DNA of 64,000 nucleotides from Hyphomicrobium sp. (GTDB lineage: Bacteria; Pseudomonadota; Alphaproteobacteria; Rhizobiales; Hyphomicrobiaceae). Below, one piece after another: positions 44,034 through 54,705 of the stretch (the stretch's first letter is position 1; every line of letters begins with the position of its first letter). The notes under the pieces are model-generated. The model saw only the letters and a program-made list of their open reading frames with translations. It was not told the DNA's origin and did not search any database. The stretch is from NCBI GenBank assembly GCA_030148425.1, contig JASBTM010000006.1, forward strand, positions 88,139-152,138, in the 5' to 3' direction. The translations under genes and the position numbers were made by a program.

Positions 44034-44666
44034 TTAAGGGATTCCGAGGAGTTTGTGGGTCTGGACGGAAAGCCGCCAGGCCGGATTGGCCTTGCAGTAG
44101 GCAACGGCGTTTCGCGTGTTCGCTGCCTGATCGGGGCCGTCCATAGGCTGCAAGAAGCGCTGCTCGAACGCCAGCTTCACATAATCGGCCGGGTCGATGC
44201 TCGCCTGCGGGAAGACGAGCTTCAGTTCATGCCCGTGGCGCTGCTTCAAATCGGAACCCGCTTTGGGCGAGACGCAGATCCAGTCGATGGTATCGAGCAC
44301 CGGCAACGTGCCGTTGGTCTCGATGGCGATGCGAAAGCCTTCCGCGTGAAGCGCATCGACAAGCTCTTGATCGACCTGCAGCATCGGTTCGCCGCCCGTC
44401 AACACGACGAACTTCGGGGCGTCCGTTTCGGGTGCGGCTGCGGCTTTGCAGGCTTTGGCCAGGGCTTCCGCCGTCGCGAAGCGGCCGCCGCCGACGCCGT
44501 CGGTCCCGATGAAATCCGTGTCGCAGAACTGGCAGGTCGCCTTGGCGCGATCCTGCTCGCGGCCGCTCCAGAGATTGCATCCCGCGAACCGACAAAAGAC
44601 CGCAGGCGTCCCGGCGTTCGCGCCTTCGCCTTGCAGCGTATAGAAGATCTCTTTCACGGCATACAT
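44034..44666 (-). CDS. queE: 7-carboxy-7-deazaguanine synthase QueE
   Basis: 210-aa radical-SAM enzyme converting carboxytetrahydropterin to 7-carboxy-7-deazaguanine. The cluster motif is the C-x14-C-x2-C variant: RFAGCNLWSGRE, then CQFCDTDF (about residues 27-50), as in Burkholderia QueE. It also has YTLQGEGANAG at the N-terminus and VVLTGGEPMLQ. The ATG at 44666 begins MYAVKEIFY. First gene of queE-queD-queF and divergent from yhhQ with a 50-nt gap. Confidence 0.94.
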   Translation of the reverse strand: MYAVKEIFYTLQGEGANAGTPAVFCRFAGCNLWSGREQDRAKATCQFCDTDFIGTDGVGGGRFATAEALAKACKAAAAPETDAPKFVVLTGGEPMLQVDQELVDALHAEGFRIAIETNGTLPVLDTIDWICVSPKAGSDLKQRHGHELKLVFPQASIDPADYVKLAFEQRFLQPMDGPDQAANTRNAVAYCKANPAWRLSVQTHKLLGIP

Positions 44667-44716
44667 GCCGGGATACGTACGGCGACGGCGGCGCCAGTCA
44701 AGTCTCACAGGGGGTG

Positions 44717-45424
44717 ATGGTGACCGAGCAGCGCACTTACCGCTACTTCGACCTGGTGATGGTCGCGTTCGTCGTCGTCCTCATTTGCTCGAATTTGATC
44801 GGTCCGGCCAAGGCCGCGACGTTGACGCTGCCAGTCATCGGGCCGGTAACGTTCGGGGCGGGCGTCCTCTTTTTCCCAATCTCCTACATCTTCGGCGACG
44901 TCCTGACCGAAGTTTATGGCTATGCGCGCGCCCGGCGCGTGATCTGGGCCGGCTTCGCGGCGCTTGTCTTCGCGGCTGTCATGGCATCCGTCATCGTCGC
45001 TTTACCCCCTGCGCCCGGTTGGCCGAACCAGCATATCTACGAGGTCGCCTTCGGTAACACGTGGCGCATCGCGGGCGCGTCGATGATCGCGTATTTCTGC
45101 GGCGAGTTCGTCAACTCTTACGTGCTTGCGAAGATGAAGGTGCGGAGCGAGGGCCGCAATATGAGCTGGCGGTTCATTGCTTCGACAATTGCGGGCGAGG
45201 CAGTCGACTCTTCGCTCTTCTATCCGCTTGCGTTTTTGAATTCCGGCATCATGCCGAACGATCTCGTCCTGACGCTGATGGTTTCGCAGTTCATCGTGAA
45301 GACGCTGGTCGAGATCGCTTTCCTGCCGATCACGGTGCGTGTGGTCGATGCTTTGAAGCGGGCAGAGAACGAGGACTTCTTCGACCGGACGACGGACTTC
45401 AATCCGTTCAAGCTCGATGCGTGA
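44717..45424 (+). CDS. yhhQ: Queuosine precursor transporter (YhhQ/VUT family)
   Basis: 235-aa membrane protein with about six helices. It carries the family features LICSNLIGPAKA, GVLFFPISYIFGDVLTEVYGY, IAYFCGEFVNSYVLAKMK and EAVDSSLFYPLAF. YhhQ imports preQ0/preQ1, which fits its position beside queE-queD-queF. It follows AGGGGG closely, and GTG codons at 44714 and 44720 are alternative starts. Confidence 0.92.
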   Translation: MVTEQRTYRYFDLVMVAFVVVLICSNLIGPAKAATLTLPVIGPVTFGAGVLFFPISYIFGDVLTEVYGYARARRVIWAGFAALVFAAVMASVIVALPPAPGWPNQHIYEVAFGNTWRIAGASMIAYFCGEFVNSYVLAKMKVRSEGRNMSWRFIASTIAGEAVDSSLFYPLAFLNSGIMPNDLVLTLMVSQFIVKTLVEIAFLPITVRVVDALKRAENEDFFDRTTDFNPFKLDA

Positions 45425-45467
45425 GGGAGAGCGTCTTCGACCTTGAGGCGATAGCTTCGAGAAGTTT

Positions 45468-45494
45468 GCCTAAAGCCGAGGATGACATTTGTGG
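45468..45494. repeat. Half-unit of the GTCAT repeat, inverted
   Basis: Perfect 27-nt reverse complement of 42362-42388. It lies between the convergent yhhQ and a hypothetical gene. Confidence 0.8.
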
Positions 45495-45526
45495 ACATAG
45501 CGAACGAACGACCGCCTGTCTGATCT

Positions 45527-45784
45527 TCAGTTTTTGGTGTCGTCGAGCGCGGCACGAATGGCTTTGAGTTCGTCTTCGGGCGACGCGAAATCTTCGTAGG
45601 CGTGACCGGAACCACGATACCAGTAACGGCTGTTGAAATCGTCGCCTTCAATCTTGTGCAACACGGCGTGCAACCAACGATGCAGCGGGTCTTGCTCGTC
45701 GCGCTGGGCAATCGCATGCGCGCCGTCCCAGTCTCCGGCGATGGCGCACGCGACGGCGCGTTTCAGGTCTTCTGTGCTTGCCAT
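45527..45784 (-). CDS. Hypothetical protein downstream of queC
   Basis: 85-aa cytosolic protein: [21 protein letters not shown], then [22 protein letters not shown], two helical segments with a conserved-looking WLHA and YWYR. No named family is recognised. Its ATG at 45784 overlaps the end of queC by 22 nt, so it is translated from the same message. Confidence 0.75.
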   Translation of the reverse strand: MASTEDLKRAVACAIAGDWDGAHAIAQRDEQDPLHRWLHAVLHKIEGDDFNSRYWYRGSGHAYEDFASPEDELKAIRAALDDTKN

Positions 45785-46464
45785 TCCGACCAGCCTTTCG
45801 CCCGCAATTCGCACGCCGGGCAGGCCCCGCAGCCATAACCCCAGTCATGACGATGGATGCGATCACCCATATAGCAGGTGTGCGTGTCTTCGACGATGAT
45901 GCGAATGAGATCGTCGCCGCCGAGCTCCGACGCCATGGCCCACGTTCCAGCCTTGTCGATGAACATCAGCGGCGTTTCGATGACGACGGGCGTGGCAAGT
46001 CCGAGGGAGATCGCCTGCGCAAGCGTCTGGATCGTTTCGTTTCGACAATCCGGGTAGCCGGAAAAATCCGTCTCGCACATGCCGCCAACGAGCGTTGCGA
46101 TGCCGCGCCGGTAGGCCAGCGCCGCGGCATAGGTGAGGAACAGGAGATTGCGCCCGGGCACGAACGTCGTCGGAAGTCCTGTGGCCGCGAACGTGATTTC
46201 GGTTTCGCGCGTCAGCGCCGTATCGCTGATGCTCTGTAGCGCGGGAAGATCGAGAAGCGTATCGGGACCGAGCCGCTTCCCCACGTCCCCAAGGCGCGCG
46301 AGTTTGTCGCGAATGATGTCGCGCTGGGCCAGTTCGACACTATGCCGCTGGCCATACCGGAAGCCGATCGTTTCGACACGCTCGTAGCGGGCGAGTGCCC
46401 ATGCAAGGCAAACGGTCGAGTCCTGGCCACCGGAGAAAAGAACGAGTGCTGATGTCTCTGACAC
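45763..46464 (-). CDS. queC: 7-cyano-7-deazaguanine synthase QueC
   Basis: 233-aa ATP-pyrophosphatase-type ligase making preQ0 from 7-carboxy-7-deazaguanine and ammonia. The PP-loop is [16 protein letters not shown] (residues 9-24). The zinc site near the C-terminus is [13 protein letters not shown], and [14 protein letters not shown] is characteristic. Translation appears to start at GTG 46464. A candidate attenuator ends about 20 nt upstream. Confidence 0.95.
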   Translation of the reverse strand: MSETSALVLFSGGQDSTVCLAWALARYERVETIGFRYGQRHSVELAQRDIIRDKLARLGDVGKRLGPDTLLDLPALQSISDTALTRETEITFAATGLPTTFVPGRNLLFLTYAAALAYRRGIATLVGGMCETDFSGYPDCRNETIQTLAQAISLGLATPVVIETPLMFIDKAGTWAMASELGGDDLIRIIVEDTHTCYMGDRIHRHDWGYGCGACPACELRAKGWSEWQAQKT

Positions 46465-46484
46465 GATGAAAGGCTCTTGCGGTC

Positions 46485-47990
<1,506 letters not shown>

Positions 47991-48137
47991 GTGCGCGCGG
48001 CGATGTAAAATCAAACGGCGTATCGAAATAAGCCCCATCGACTTTCCGTCACTATCGTCTGCAACCCTGAGCGTTGTTCTGGTGTCGGAACGTTTGGCCG
48101 CGAGCTGCGTTTCCGTTTTGAGTATAAGGGTGGAGCA

Positions 48138-48434
48138 ATGCGGCAATCGTTGATGTTGTCTCGGCAGGTCTTCAATCGACCGCGCCGCATCGAGCGATTT
48201 CGGCGCTCGACGTGGACGCCGCGCCGTGTGCGGCGTGGAAAACCGGAGGTGTTGCCGGCGCGCGATTATATTCCTGGCGAGTACGCGGAGCCGCCGCGTT
48301 CGGCTGCCGTGTATACATTGCGCCGTGCCGTTGGGATCACGTCGGATCTGACGTTGCTCGCGCTGCTCTCGCCGTTTTTTGCAGCTTGGTTCGCTTATCG
48401 CGGATTCAAGCGATGGAAAGGCATGAACGGATAA
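48138..48434 (+). CDS. Hypothetical basic protein with C-terminal membrane helix
   Basis: 98-aa protein: an Arg-rich N-terminus (about 14 Arg in 55 residues), then one hydrophobic segment (TLLALLSPFFAAWFAYRGF) and a short Lys/Arg tail. No family recognised. The ATG at 48138 is preceded by GGGTGGAG. Confidence 0.55.
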   Translation: MRQSLMLSRQVFNRPRRIERFRRSTWTPRRVRRGKPEVLPARDYIPGEYAEPPRSAAVYTLRRAVGITSDLTLLALLSPFFAAWFAYRGFKRWKGMNG

Positions 48435-48467
48435 TCGTGCCCTAGCGAATTCACGGCCGCGTGTCGT

Positions 48468-48884
48468 TCAGTACGATTTGCGCGCGGCCGTCTTGGGCGC
48501 GACGCTCGAAGCGCCTTTGAGCTGTGTGTCGATGTCGATGGTTTTGCAACCGCCAGCCTGAAGAAGATCGTTCACGCCGTCTGCATCGTGGCGCAGCTCG
48601 GAGATCTTTGTGTTCGTATCCTGATCGAATTGACTGCTCGAACCGAAGAGACCGACAACGGTGCTCGGATGCGCGCCTTGCGCCGCCTGCAGCGCGCGGA
48701 TTTTCGCGATGTGATCCTGAACGAATGCGGTCGGCGCGGCGCACGGATCGCTGGACGACGGCGCGCTGGCGTCCTTCTTGTGTTTCGCCCAAGCGTCATT
48801 CGCGACACCGGTCATTCCCACGGAGAGAGCTACCGCGGAAAGTGCGAAGAGAATTGCTTTACGGGGCATCGAGGGTTTTCGCAT
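48468..48884 (-). CDS. Small exported hypothetical protein
   Basis: 138-aa protein with a signal peptide (PRKAILFALSAVALSVGMTG, cleavage near AWA-KHK). The mature part is polar, with two Cys (DPCAAP and GGCKTI) that could pair, and a helical QDHIAKIRALQAAQGA. No family recognised. The start at 48884 is chosen; 48869 is equally possible. Divergent from the next gene. Confidence 0.65.
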   Translation of the reverse strand: MRKPSMPRKAILFALSAVALSVGMTGVANDAWAKHKKDASAPSSSDPCAAPTAFVQDHIAKIRALQAAQGAHPSTVVGLFGSSSQFDQDTNTKISELRHDADGVNDLLQAGGCKTIDIDTQLKGASSVAPKTAARKSY

Positions 48885-49096
48885 GTCTTCGGTCCGCACA
48901 GGGGTCGGTCGTCGCCGGTTCAAATGGTGGTCCTGAAATCGAGCGCAAGTGGGACCGTTTCCTGAAGGCTGGACGATCGAACTTCGAGTTTCACGAGTAC
49001 TTGCAATCAGTTCAAATTTGTTATCATCGAAATCGATTCTGTCGTTCCGGCAAAGCGAAAATGTCGGCGCACTTTTCATATCGAAAGGTATTTCCA

Positions 49097-49276
49097 ATGA
49101 GTATTTTTGGCTGGGGAAGCAAACGCCCGCCGCAAAAGCCAGAGATCAAGCAGGCCGCGCCGACGCTCAACAAGCGTCCCAAAATTGATCCGGAAGTCGC
49201 GAAAGAGCGGGCGCGCAAGAACAGCCCCTGGAGATTCGACGACGGCCCGTCGCGGCGGCCTGTCGGCAGCAAGTAG
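49097..49276 (+). CDS. Small basic hypothetical protein
   Basis: 59-aa protein, Pro/Lys/Arg-rich (MSIFGWGSKRPPQKPEIKQA, then PEVAKERARKNSPWRFDD), without membrane segments. AAAGG lies 11 nt upstream. A disordered cytosolic or nucleic-acid-binding peptide is possible; no homology recognised. Confidence 0.5.
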   Translation: MSIFGWGSKRPPQKPEIKQAAPTLNKRPKIDPEVAKERARKNSPWRFDDGPSRRPVGSK

Positions 49277-49492
49277 GCCATCACATCGCGTCCGGACCGC
49301 CGTGTTTGTGGCAACGACGCGCTAGCATTTGCCAAGCCCCAAACGTAGTGTCCCAGCCGAGTGTTGGGGGCGTTTCGGTATGCTCGAGCGTGGTCTTGTC
49401 GGGCTTCTATACAACTGTAGATTGGTTCGCCGGAGACGGCGGCCTTGCGGGGCCAATCCCCGTAACGATCTCGTTTGCCGGGTATGGCGGCA

Positions 49493-50368
49493 ATGAGCAT
49501 TACAATCGCGATCGCTAATCCGAAGGGCGGGGTCGGGAAATCCCTGACGACGATGATGCTGGCCGATGGGCTCGCGCTTTCGTATGGCGCCCGCATTCTC
49601 GTGATCGATCTCGACCCGCAGGCGGGTGTCACGAAATCGCTGCTCGGGATCGACGCCGAGCAGGAATTGCGCGACCGCCGGATCGGTCTCGGCGCGATGC
49701 TGCAGGCCTTTGCACGTGGGCGCGACATCCGCTTGGCGTCTCATCGCGTGGCGGCGAGCGATCTGCTTGAGCTGCAGGATCGTCAGAACGGCCTGATCGA
49801 TATTCTGCCTTCGAACCACGAGCTTCTCGGCGACATGGCGGATTTCGAAAGATCGGCGCATCGCAAGCGCCGCCGAGACCGTCTCGACGTGCAACTTTCA
49901 AACGTGATCCGCGCGGAAGTGAAGAAAATCGACGCGGAATACGATGTCGTTCTGGTCGACTGTCCAGCAGGCCCGGGCGTCCTCGGTCTTACCGGCATCC
50001 GGCTCGCGCATCACATCCTGGCGCCGACGAGTCTCGAGACCAACGCTTATTCCACGCTGACCGATTTTCTGAAGTTCATTCTTGCGGACGATCTGGATCT
50101 CGCGTCGCACGTAATGGTTCATCCCCTGATCACGCAATATCAGGCGACGAATTCCATCCAGCGCGAAATGCTTCTGCACATCAAAGAAGGGCTCGCGCAT
50201 CTCAACGCTATTTCCAAGCCCATTCCCTATACGTCCGCATTGCAGAACGCCGCGGCGCATCCGGGCGTCGGCTCGGCGAGAACGGCGCGACAGAAATACG
50301 GAAATGCGCTACCTGACGTCGTCGCGCTGGCGAAAGCCGTGGTCGAACGGATTAGCACCAACGCCTGA
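49493..50368 (+). CDS. ParA/MinD-family ATPase
   Basis: 291-aa deviant-Walker ATPase. ANPKGGVGKS is at residues 8-17, followed by ILVIDLDPQAGVT and VVLVDCPAGPGVL. The middle contains an Arg/Lys-rich helix (SAHRKRRRDRLDVQL). There is no N-terminal HTH, as plasmid-type ParA would have, and no parB partner is adjacent, so chromosome segregation is not implied; positioning of another cargo is more likely. An in-frame ATG at 49484 is an alternative start. Confidence 0.88.
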   Translation: MSITIAIANPKGGVGKSLTTMMLADGLALSYGARILVIDLDPQAGVTKSLLGIDAEQELRDRRIGLGAMLQAFARGRDIRLASHRVAASDLLELQDRQNGLIDILPSNHELLGDMADFERSAHRKRRRDRLDVQLSNVIRAEVKKIDAEYDVVLVDCPAGPGVLGLTGIRLAHHILAPTSLETNAYSTLTDFLKFILADDLDLASHVMVHPLITQYQATNSIQREMLLHIKEGLAHLNAISKPIPYTSALQNAAAHPGVGSARTARQKYGNALPDVVALAKAVVERISTNA

Positions 50369-50466
50369 CCGCGCATACTTCGTGCCGCGCGATTGTGGAT
50401 GTGGATGCGACGGCGACGCGATATAACGCGATACAGAAACGATAGACGCAACTCAGGACCGTCACC

Positions 50467-51009
50467 ATGCCGAACCGTATTTTCGCTGGCCTGCTCATCG
50501 CTTTCGCTTTTACCGCAACTCCAGCTCTCGCGCAGCTCAAGCCCGGCACCAAAGCGCCGATGTTCAAGGCGCAAGCATCGCTTGGTGGCAAACAGTTCAC
50601 ATTCTCGCTCGCCGAGGCGCTGAAGAAAGGGCCGGTCGTCGTCTATTTCTATCCCAAGGCATTTACGTCGGGCTGCACCATCGAAGCCCATGATTTTGCA
50701 GAGGCCATGCCGAAGTTTGGAGCACTAGGCGCTACCGTCATCGGCGTCAGCAACGACGACATCGCGACACTCGACAAGTTCTCGACATCGGAGTGCCGCA
50801 GCAAATTTGCCGTCGCCGCCGACAAGGATCAGCGGATCATGACCGCCTATGACTCGGTGATGATGGGCTTCATGCCGTATGCCAGCCGGACGTCTTACGT
50901 CGTCACGCCGGACGGGCGAATTTCATACGAATACACGGCGCTCGATCCTTCGGATCACGTCAAGAATACGCTGGCCGCAGTACAGAGCTGGAAGGCTAAG
51001 CACGGCTGA
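50467..51009 (+). CDS. Exported peroxiredoxin, PrxQ/BCP type
   Basis: 180-aa exported thiol peroxidase. A signal peptide (MPNRIFAGLLIAFAFTATPA, cleavage near ALA-QLK) precedes an AhpC/TSA domain with the peroxidatic Cys in YPKAFTSGCTIEAHDF (about residue 75) and a second Cys in TSECRSKF. Export of a PrxQ-like protein suggests periplasmic peroxide removal. C-terminal HVKNTLAAVQSWKAKHG is family-typical. Confidence 0.9.
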   Translation: MPNRIFAGLLIAFAFTATPALAQLKPGTKAPMFKAQASLGGKQFTFSLAEALKKGPVVVYFYPKAFTSGCTIEAHDFAEAMPKFGALGATVIGVSNDDIATLDKFSTSECRSKFAVAADKDQRIMTAYDSVMMGFMPYASRTSYVVTPDGRISYEYTALDPSDHVKNTLAAVQSWKAKHG

Positions 51010-51046
51010 CGCGAATCCCTGCGCCGTGCGCTTTTAAGCGTCTGCT

Positions 51047-51727
51047 TTAAGCCGTACGGCGCGGCAACGCCGCCGCGACACCGAGTGTTTGCCGAATGAT
51101 TGCCACGAGCTCGTCGGGGCTCATCCGCCCGTCAAGCTCGATTTCAGGATTGAGCGGTTGCTCATACGGAGAGGACACGCCTGTGAACTCCGGGATGATG
51201 CCCTGCCGTGCCTTGGCATAAAGTCCCTTGGCGTCGCGGCCTTCGCAGACCGAAAGCGGCGTATTGACGAAAGCCTCGAAAAATTCGCCAGGGTCGAAGT
51301 TGCTGCGCGCAAGTGCGCGCTGGCTAATCAACGGCGAAATCAACGACACGATGACAATCAACCCAGCATCGACCATGAGTTTCGCCACTTCCGATATCCG
51401 GCGCACGTTCTCCAAGCGACCCGATTCGGTGAAGTCGAGATCGCGGCAGAGCCCGGTTCGACACCTATCGCCATCGAGCACGTAGGAATGCCGTCCCGAC
51501 AGATGCAGCCTTTGATCGAGAAGGTTGGCGATTGTCGTTTTTCCGGCGCCCGAAAGGCCGGTCAACCAGATGCAGCACGCCTTTTGGCCTTTGGCTTCAG
51601 CCCGGTGGCGCTTGGAGACGGCAGTGTCCTGCCAAAGCAGATTCCGATCACGCTCACCTTTCAACACGCTGGCGGTTGTCCTCCGCATGGCTGTGTGGTC
51701 CCCCGTGGTTCGGTCCCCGTCCGTCAT
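51047..51727 (-). CDS. cysC: Adenylyl-sulfate kinase CysC-like
   Basis: 226-aa APS-kinase fold enzyme that would phosphorylate adenylylsulfate to PAPS. The P-loop is WLTGLSGAGKTTIAN, and FVNTPLSVCEGRDAKGLYAKAR is canonical. Two APS-binding regions deviate: the usual DGDN-R-GL-RDLGF reads LDGDRCRTGLCRDLDF, and the ISPFR-DR-like segment reads ISPLISQR. There is an N-terminal extension (EAKGQKACC). A second ATG at 51688 would shorten it by 13 residues. No cysD/cysN neighbour. Substrate therefore less certain than the fold. Confidence 0.85.
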   Translation of the reverse strand: MTDGDRTTGDHTAMRRTTASVLKGERDRNLLWQDTAVSKRHRAEAKGQKACCIWLTGLSGAGKTTIANLLDQRLHLSGRHSYVLDGDRCRTGLCRDLDFTESGRLENVRRISEVAKLMVDAGLIVIVSLISPLISQRALARSNFDPGEFFEAFVNTPLSVCEGRDAKGLYAKARQGIIPEFTGVSSPYEQPLNPEIELDGRMSPDELVAIIRQTLGVAAALPRRTA

Positions 51728-51952
51728 TCTCCGACGTCAAGATGATTGATGATCTGATGCTATAGTAGGAGAAGTGAGTTTCTTTGCACAAGAAATCTGT
51801 CTTGAGTATTTTTACGCATGGCGTGTTCATCGCGCCAGAAGATGAATATCTGCCGGTGCTGTGTGCACGGAACATGGCAAAAGCCCGCTGCGAAGCGACA
51901 TTGCTGCAGCTTCAACGCGCGGGCTGACATGAATTTTGCTGAACGCCGAAAT

Positions 51953-52276
51953 CTACCAGCGGCGATGCCGGTTGTTGCGACGCGGAGGCATCGGAGGCGG
52001 GGCAGGCCGCGCCCACCACGCTGGCTGCGGGTAAAATGCGATCTGCGGTCCAGCTTGCGGGAAAAGGCCGAAGTACGGCATCGGATACGGAGGCGCGTAA
52101 TACACGCCATTCTCTTCGTATACGGTGTTATACGGGCGGCCGAACAGAACCGGCGGCGGCGCAACGATGTAGGCTTCCGCTGGAGGCGCTTCCTCGCCGC
52201 CGAAATCAGCAGCCGATGCAGCGCAAGGCGCAAAGACGGAGAGGGCAATTGCCGTCACAGCCAAAAGCGATTTCAT
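51953..52276 (-). CDS. Small exported Pro/Tyr-rich protein
   Basis: 107-aa protein with signal peptide (MKSLLAVTAIALSVFAPCAA, cleavage near ASA-ADF). The mature part is Pro/Tyr/Phe-rich (VLFGRPYNTVYEENGVYYAP) and ends in an Arg/His/Trp-rich tail. No family recognised. The start at 52276 gives the signal peptide. Confidence 0.7.
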   Translation of the reverse strand: MKSLLAVTAIALSVFAPCAASAADFGGEEAPPAEAYIVAPPPVLFGRPYNTVYEENGVYYAPPYPMPYFGLFPQAGPQIAFYPQPAWWARPAPPPMPPRRNNRHRRW

Positions 52277-52466
52277 GAGGTCTATCCGCGTCCGGTCGTT
52301 CACATGTGCATTCTGCGTGGGACCGCCATCAAACACGACGCGCTACAGCGATGGCTCATCGTCAGCCACGCCGGAGCATGGCCATCCGATATGTGCTCAT
52401 TGTCACCGATAGGGCGGTAACGAACGGTTAAGAGCGAAGATTTTCAGCGCGTCACTTGGTCGAAGT

Positions 52467-52913
52467 TCAATCCCGGTTCCGGGACTTCGCGAGCAGCGCC
52501 ATCGTCTTCGGATCGGGTCCGTTGCAGAACGTGAAGAGCGCTTTGGCGTAGATGCTCTCGTGACCCGTGACCGCCGCGAAGAGCGTCATCGAAGAATGAA
52601 ACTTGAGATTATCCGGCGTGCCAAGAATTTGAAGCAGCGAGTCGTAGCGATGCTCGAGCATCAGCGCGGTCGCCTGCGCAAGCCGTGGTCCGAGAATGGG
52701 ATGGCAGATGTAGGCGAGCGCTTCTTCGTGGCCGGAGATGCCGAATTTTTCCGACATCGCGCTCGTGCCGAGGCCGCGCATCTGCGGAAAAGTGTACCAC
52801 ATCCAATGCGATTGCTTTTTTCCGGCGGTGAGTTCGGCCACGACGCGCTCGTGAGTATGCGCCTGCGCGGCGACGAAGCGAGCCAGTTCGAATGGGTCAT
52901 TCTGATCGAGCAT
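52467..52913 (-). CDS. DUF1810 family protein
   Basis: 148-aa DUF1810 protein. The segment SHWMWYTFPQMRGLG is diagnostic, with HPILGPRLAQATALML and MTLFAAVTG following. In plants and bacteria members are calpastatin-like by name only; function unknown. A GTG at 52919 is an alternative start. Confidence 0.92.
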   Translation of the reverse strand: MLDQNDPFELARFVAAQAHTHERVVAELTAGKKQSHWMWYTFPQMRGLGTSAMSEKFGISGHEEALAYICHPILGPRLAQATALMLEHRYDSLLQILGTPDNLKFHSSMTLFAAVTGHESIYAKALFTFCNGPDPKTMALLAKSRNRD

Positions 52914-53287
52914 GTGCACATAGCGAAATGTCCGTCAGCGAGGCAGGTTCGACAAAGACTTTGTCTTCAGGGCGCGGCGGACATTTTCTCCCCAATAGAG
53001 TTCGCGAAAAATAGAGTACTGAATTATTTTTCGCGCCTCGATTTTGCAGCTTTTTCAGTATGCAGAACATGCATCCAGTGCAAGTCGAAGACGCCGCCGG
53101 ATGGGACAAAGGTCCGCATATAGCGCCAGGCGAGGGATGTTCAGCCTGGCTTAGTGACATTTCGGTCACCTGAGCGCCGTCCGCAAAGGTCAACCCGCGC
53201 CTGTGCAGGGGTGTTATTCAGCGAGCGCCATTTCGGAGTGGTGGTCCATCACAGTATGCAGGGCTCTGTAACTGATCGGACCCCGCA
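52914..53287. other. Intergenic region without supported gene
   Basis: 374 nt between divergent genes. It includes an AT-rich stretch near 53005-53040 that may hold promoters. No RNA gene, repeat or ORF with coding character was found. Confidence 0.4.
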
Positions 53288-54487
53288 ATGGCACGCACGG
53301 ACGTCTTACATACAGAAAGCTTGAACGTCGGCCGAGCCATTGCCAGCGCCTTTTGCACTGGGCTGATCGGCGTAGGATTGGCGCGCTTCGCCTATACGCC
53401 GTTGCTCCCTGCCGTGGTCGGCGCGCACTGGTTTGCTCCATCGGATGCCGCGTATCTCGGCGCCGCCAATCTCGCGGGTTATCTCGCAGGTGCGTTTTTC
53501 GGTCGTCCGATTTCGCACCGGCTGACCGTCGTCCTGCTTCTGCGGGCGATGATGGTGCTGGCGACAGTGTCTTTCTTCGCATGCAGTGTACCGCTCGGCT
53601 TTCTCTGGTTCTTCGTCTGGCGTTTCGCTGCCGGGTTTGCCGGGGGTGCAATGATGGTGCTCGCGGCACCGGCCGTTCTCGCTCACGTTCCATCCAACCG
53701 GCGCGGCGTCGCGGGCGGATTGATCTTCATGGGCGTTGGAAGCGGGATTGTCGCGTCCGGAACGCTCATCCCAATTCTGCTGCAGAGTGGACTGCAACAG
53801 ACCTGGATCGGACTGGGCGTGCTCTCGGCACTTCTGTCTGTCGTTGCGTGGCGCGGTTGGCCGCAAGGTTCGCCGCCGCATGTGCCGCCTGCCGGACACG
53901 TTCATCCGCCGCGATCGACGGCGTTGCGTGCGCTTTACGTGGAATATGCGCTGAATGCTGCAGGTTGGGTCCCGCACATGATTTTCCTCGTCGACTTCGT
54001 GGCGCGGGGGCTCGGGAAGGGTGTGGCGGTCGGCGCAGAATTCTGGGTTGTTTTCGGCATCAGCGCCACGATTGGTCCGATCCTCGCGGGACACGTCGCC
54101 GATCGCATAGGCTTCAGCCTCGCACTGCGTGGCGCCTTTCTTCTCGAAATCATGGCCATCGCCATTCCAGCCATGAACGTCACGAGCGCGCCGTGGCTGT
54201 TCGCGTCGAGCATCGTGATTGGGGCTTTCGTGACGGGAACGGTGCCGCTGGTGCTCGGTCGCATTCACGAACTCCTGCCCCATCACCCGAACGAGCAGAA
54301 GGCAGCCTGGAGCGTGGCGACCGTCGCCTTCGCACTGTGCCAGGCCGTGGCGGCTTACGGGCTATCGTTCGTGTTCGCGCACAGCGGAGGGAATTATCAA
54401 ATTCTGTTTGTGATCGGCGCCGTCGCCATGACGCTCGCGCTGGTCATCGATTTGGTAGTCGTGCGGCGGACACCGCAAGAAGCGTGA
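53288..54487 (+). CDS. MFS transporter, YbfB/YjiJ family
   Basis: 399-aa membrane protein with about 12 helices. It matches the YbfB/YjiJ branch of the major facilitator superfamily: GLIGVGLARFAYTPLLPAVV in the first helix, YLGAANLAGYLAGAFFGRP, and later GGLIFMGVGSGIVASGTLIP. Substrate unknown. A single gene, divergent from the DUF1810 gene. Confidence 0.9.
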   Translation: MARTDVLHTESLNVGRAIASAFCTGLIGVGLARFAYTPLLPAVVGAHWFAPSDAAYLGAANLAGYLAGAFFGRPISHRLTVVLLLRAMMVLATVSFFACSVPLGFLWFFVWRFAAGFAGGAMMVLAAPAVLAHVPSNRRGVAGGLIFMGVGSGIVASGTLIPILLQSGLQQTWIGLGVLSALLSVVAWRGWPQGSPPHVPPAGHVHPPRSTALRALYVEYALNAAGWVPHMIFLVDFVARGLGKGVAVGAEFWVVFGISATIGPILAGHVADRIGFSLALRGAFLLEIMAIAIPAMNVTSAPWLFASSIVIGAFVTGTVPLVLGRIHELLPHHPNEQKAAWSVATVAFALCQAVAAYGLSFVFAHSGGNYQILFVIGAVAMTLALVIDLVVVRRTPQEA

Positions 54488-54705
54488 GCCTTTTCGCAGA
54501 GCAATATTGAGTGCACCAACTGCGGCATTAGCGACACACCACCGCAATAGTGAATCAATTATTAACGACCTTGCAGGGGCGTCTGGCTGATGTAAGCCGC
54601 CTAGGAGATCGCCAGTGGCGATTGATCCCCGCGATGTCGCTTCCTGAATTCGCCGCGACTTGAAGCCTAATCAGCGGCGTTCGAGACCTAATGGAGCGTT
54701 GCGCC

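Noticed and set aside
51784..51927. 47-codon + strand frame starting at TTG between cysC and the Pro-rich gene
   Set aside because: It reads somewhat like a protein, but there is no ATG, the nearest AGGAG is too far from the TTG, and no homology is recognised. It overlaps no terminator or operon.
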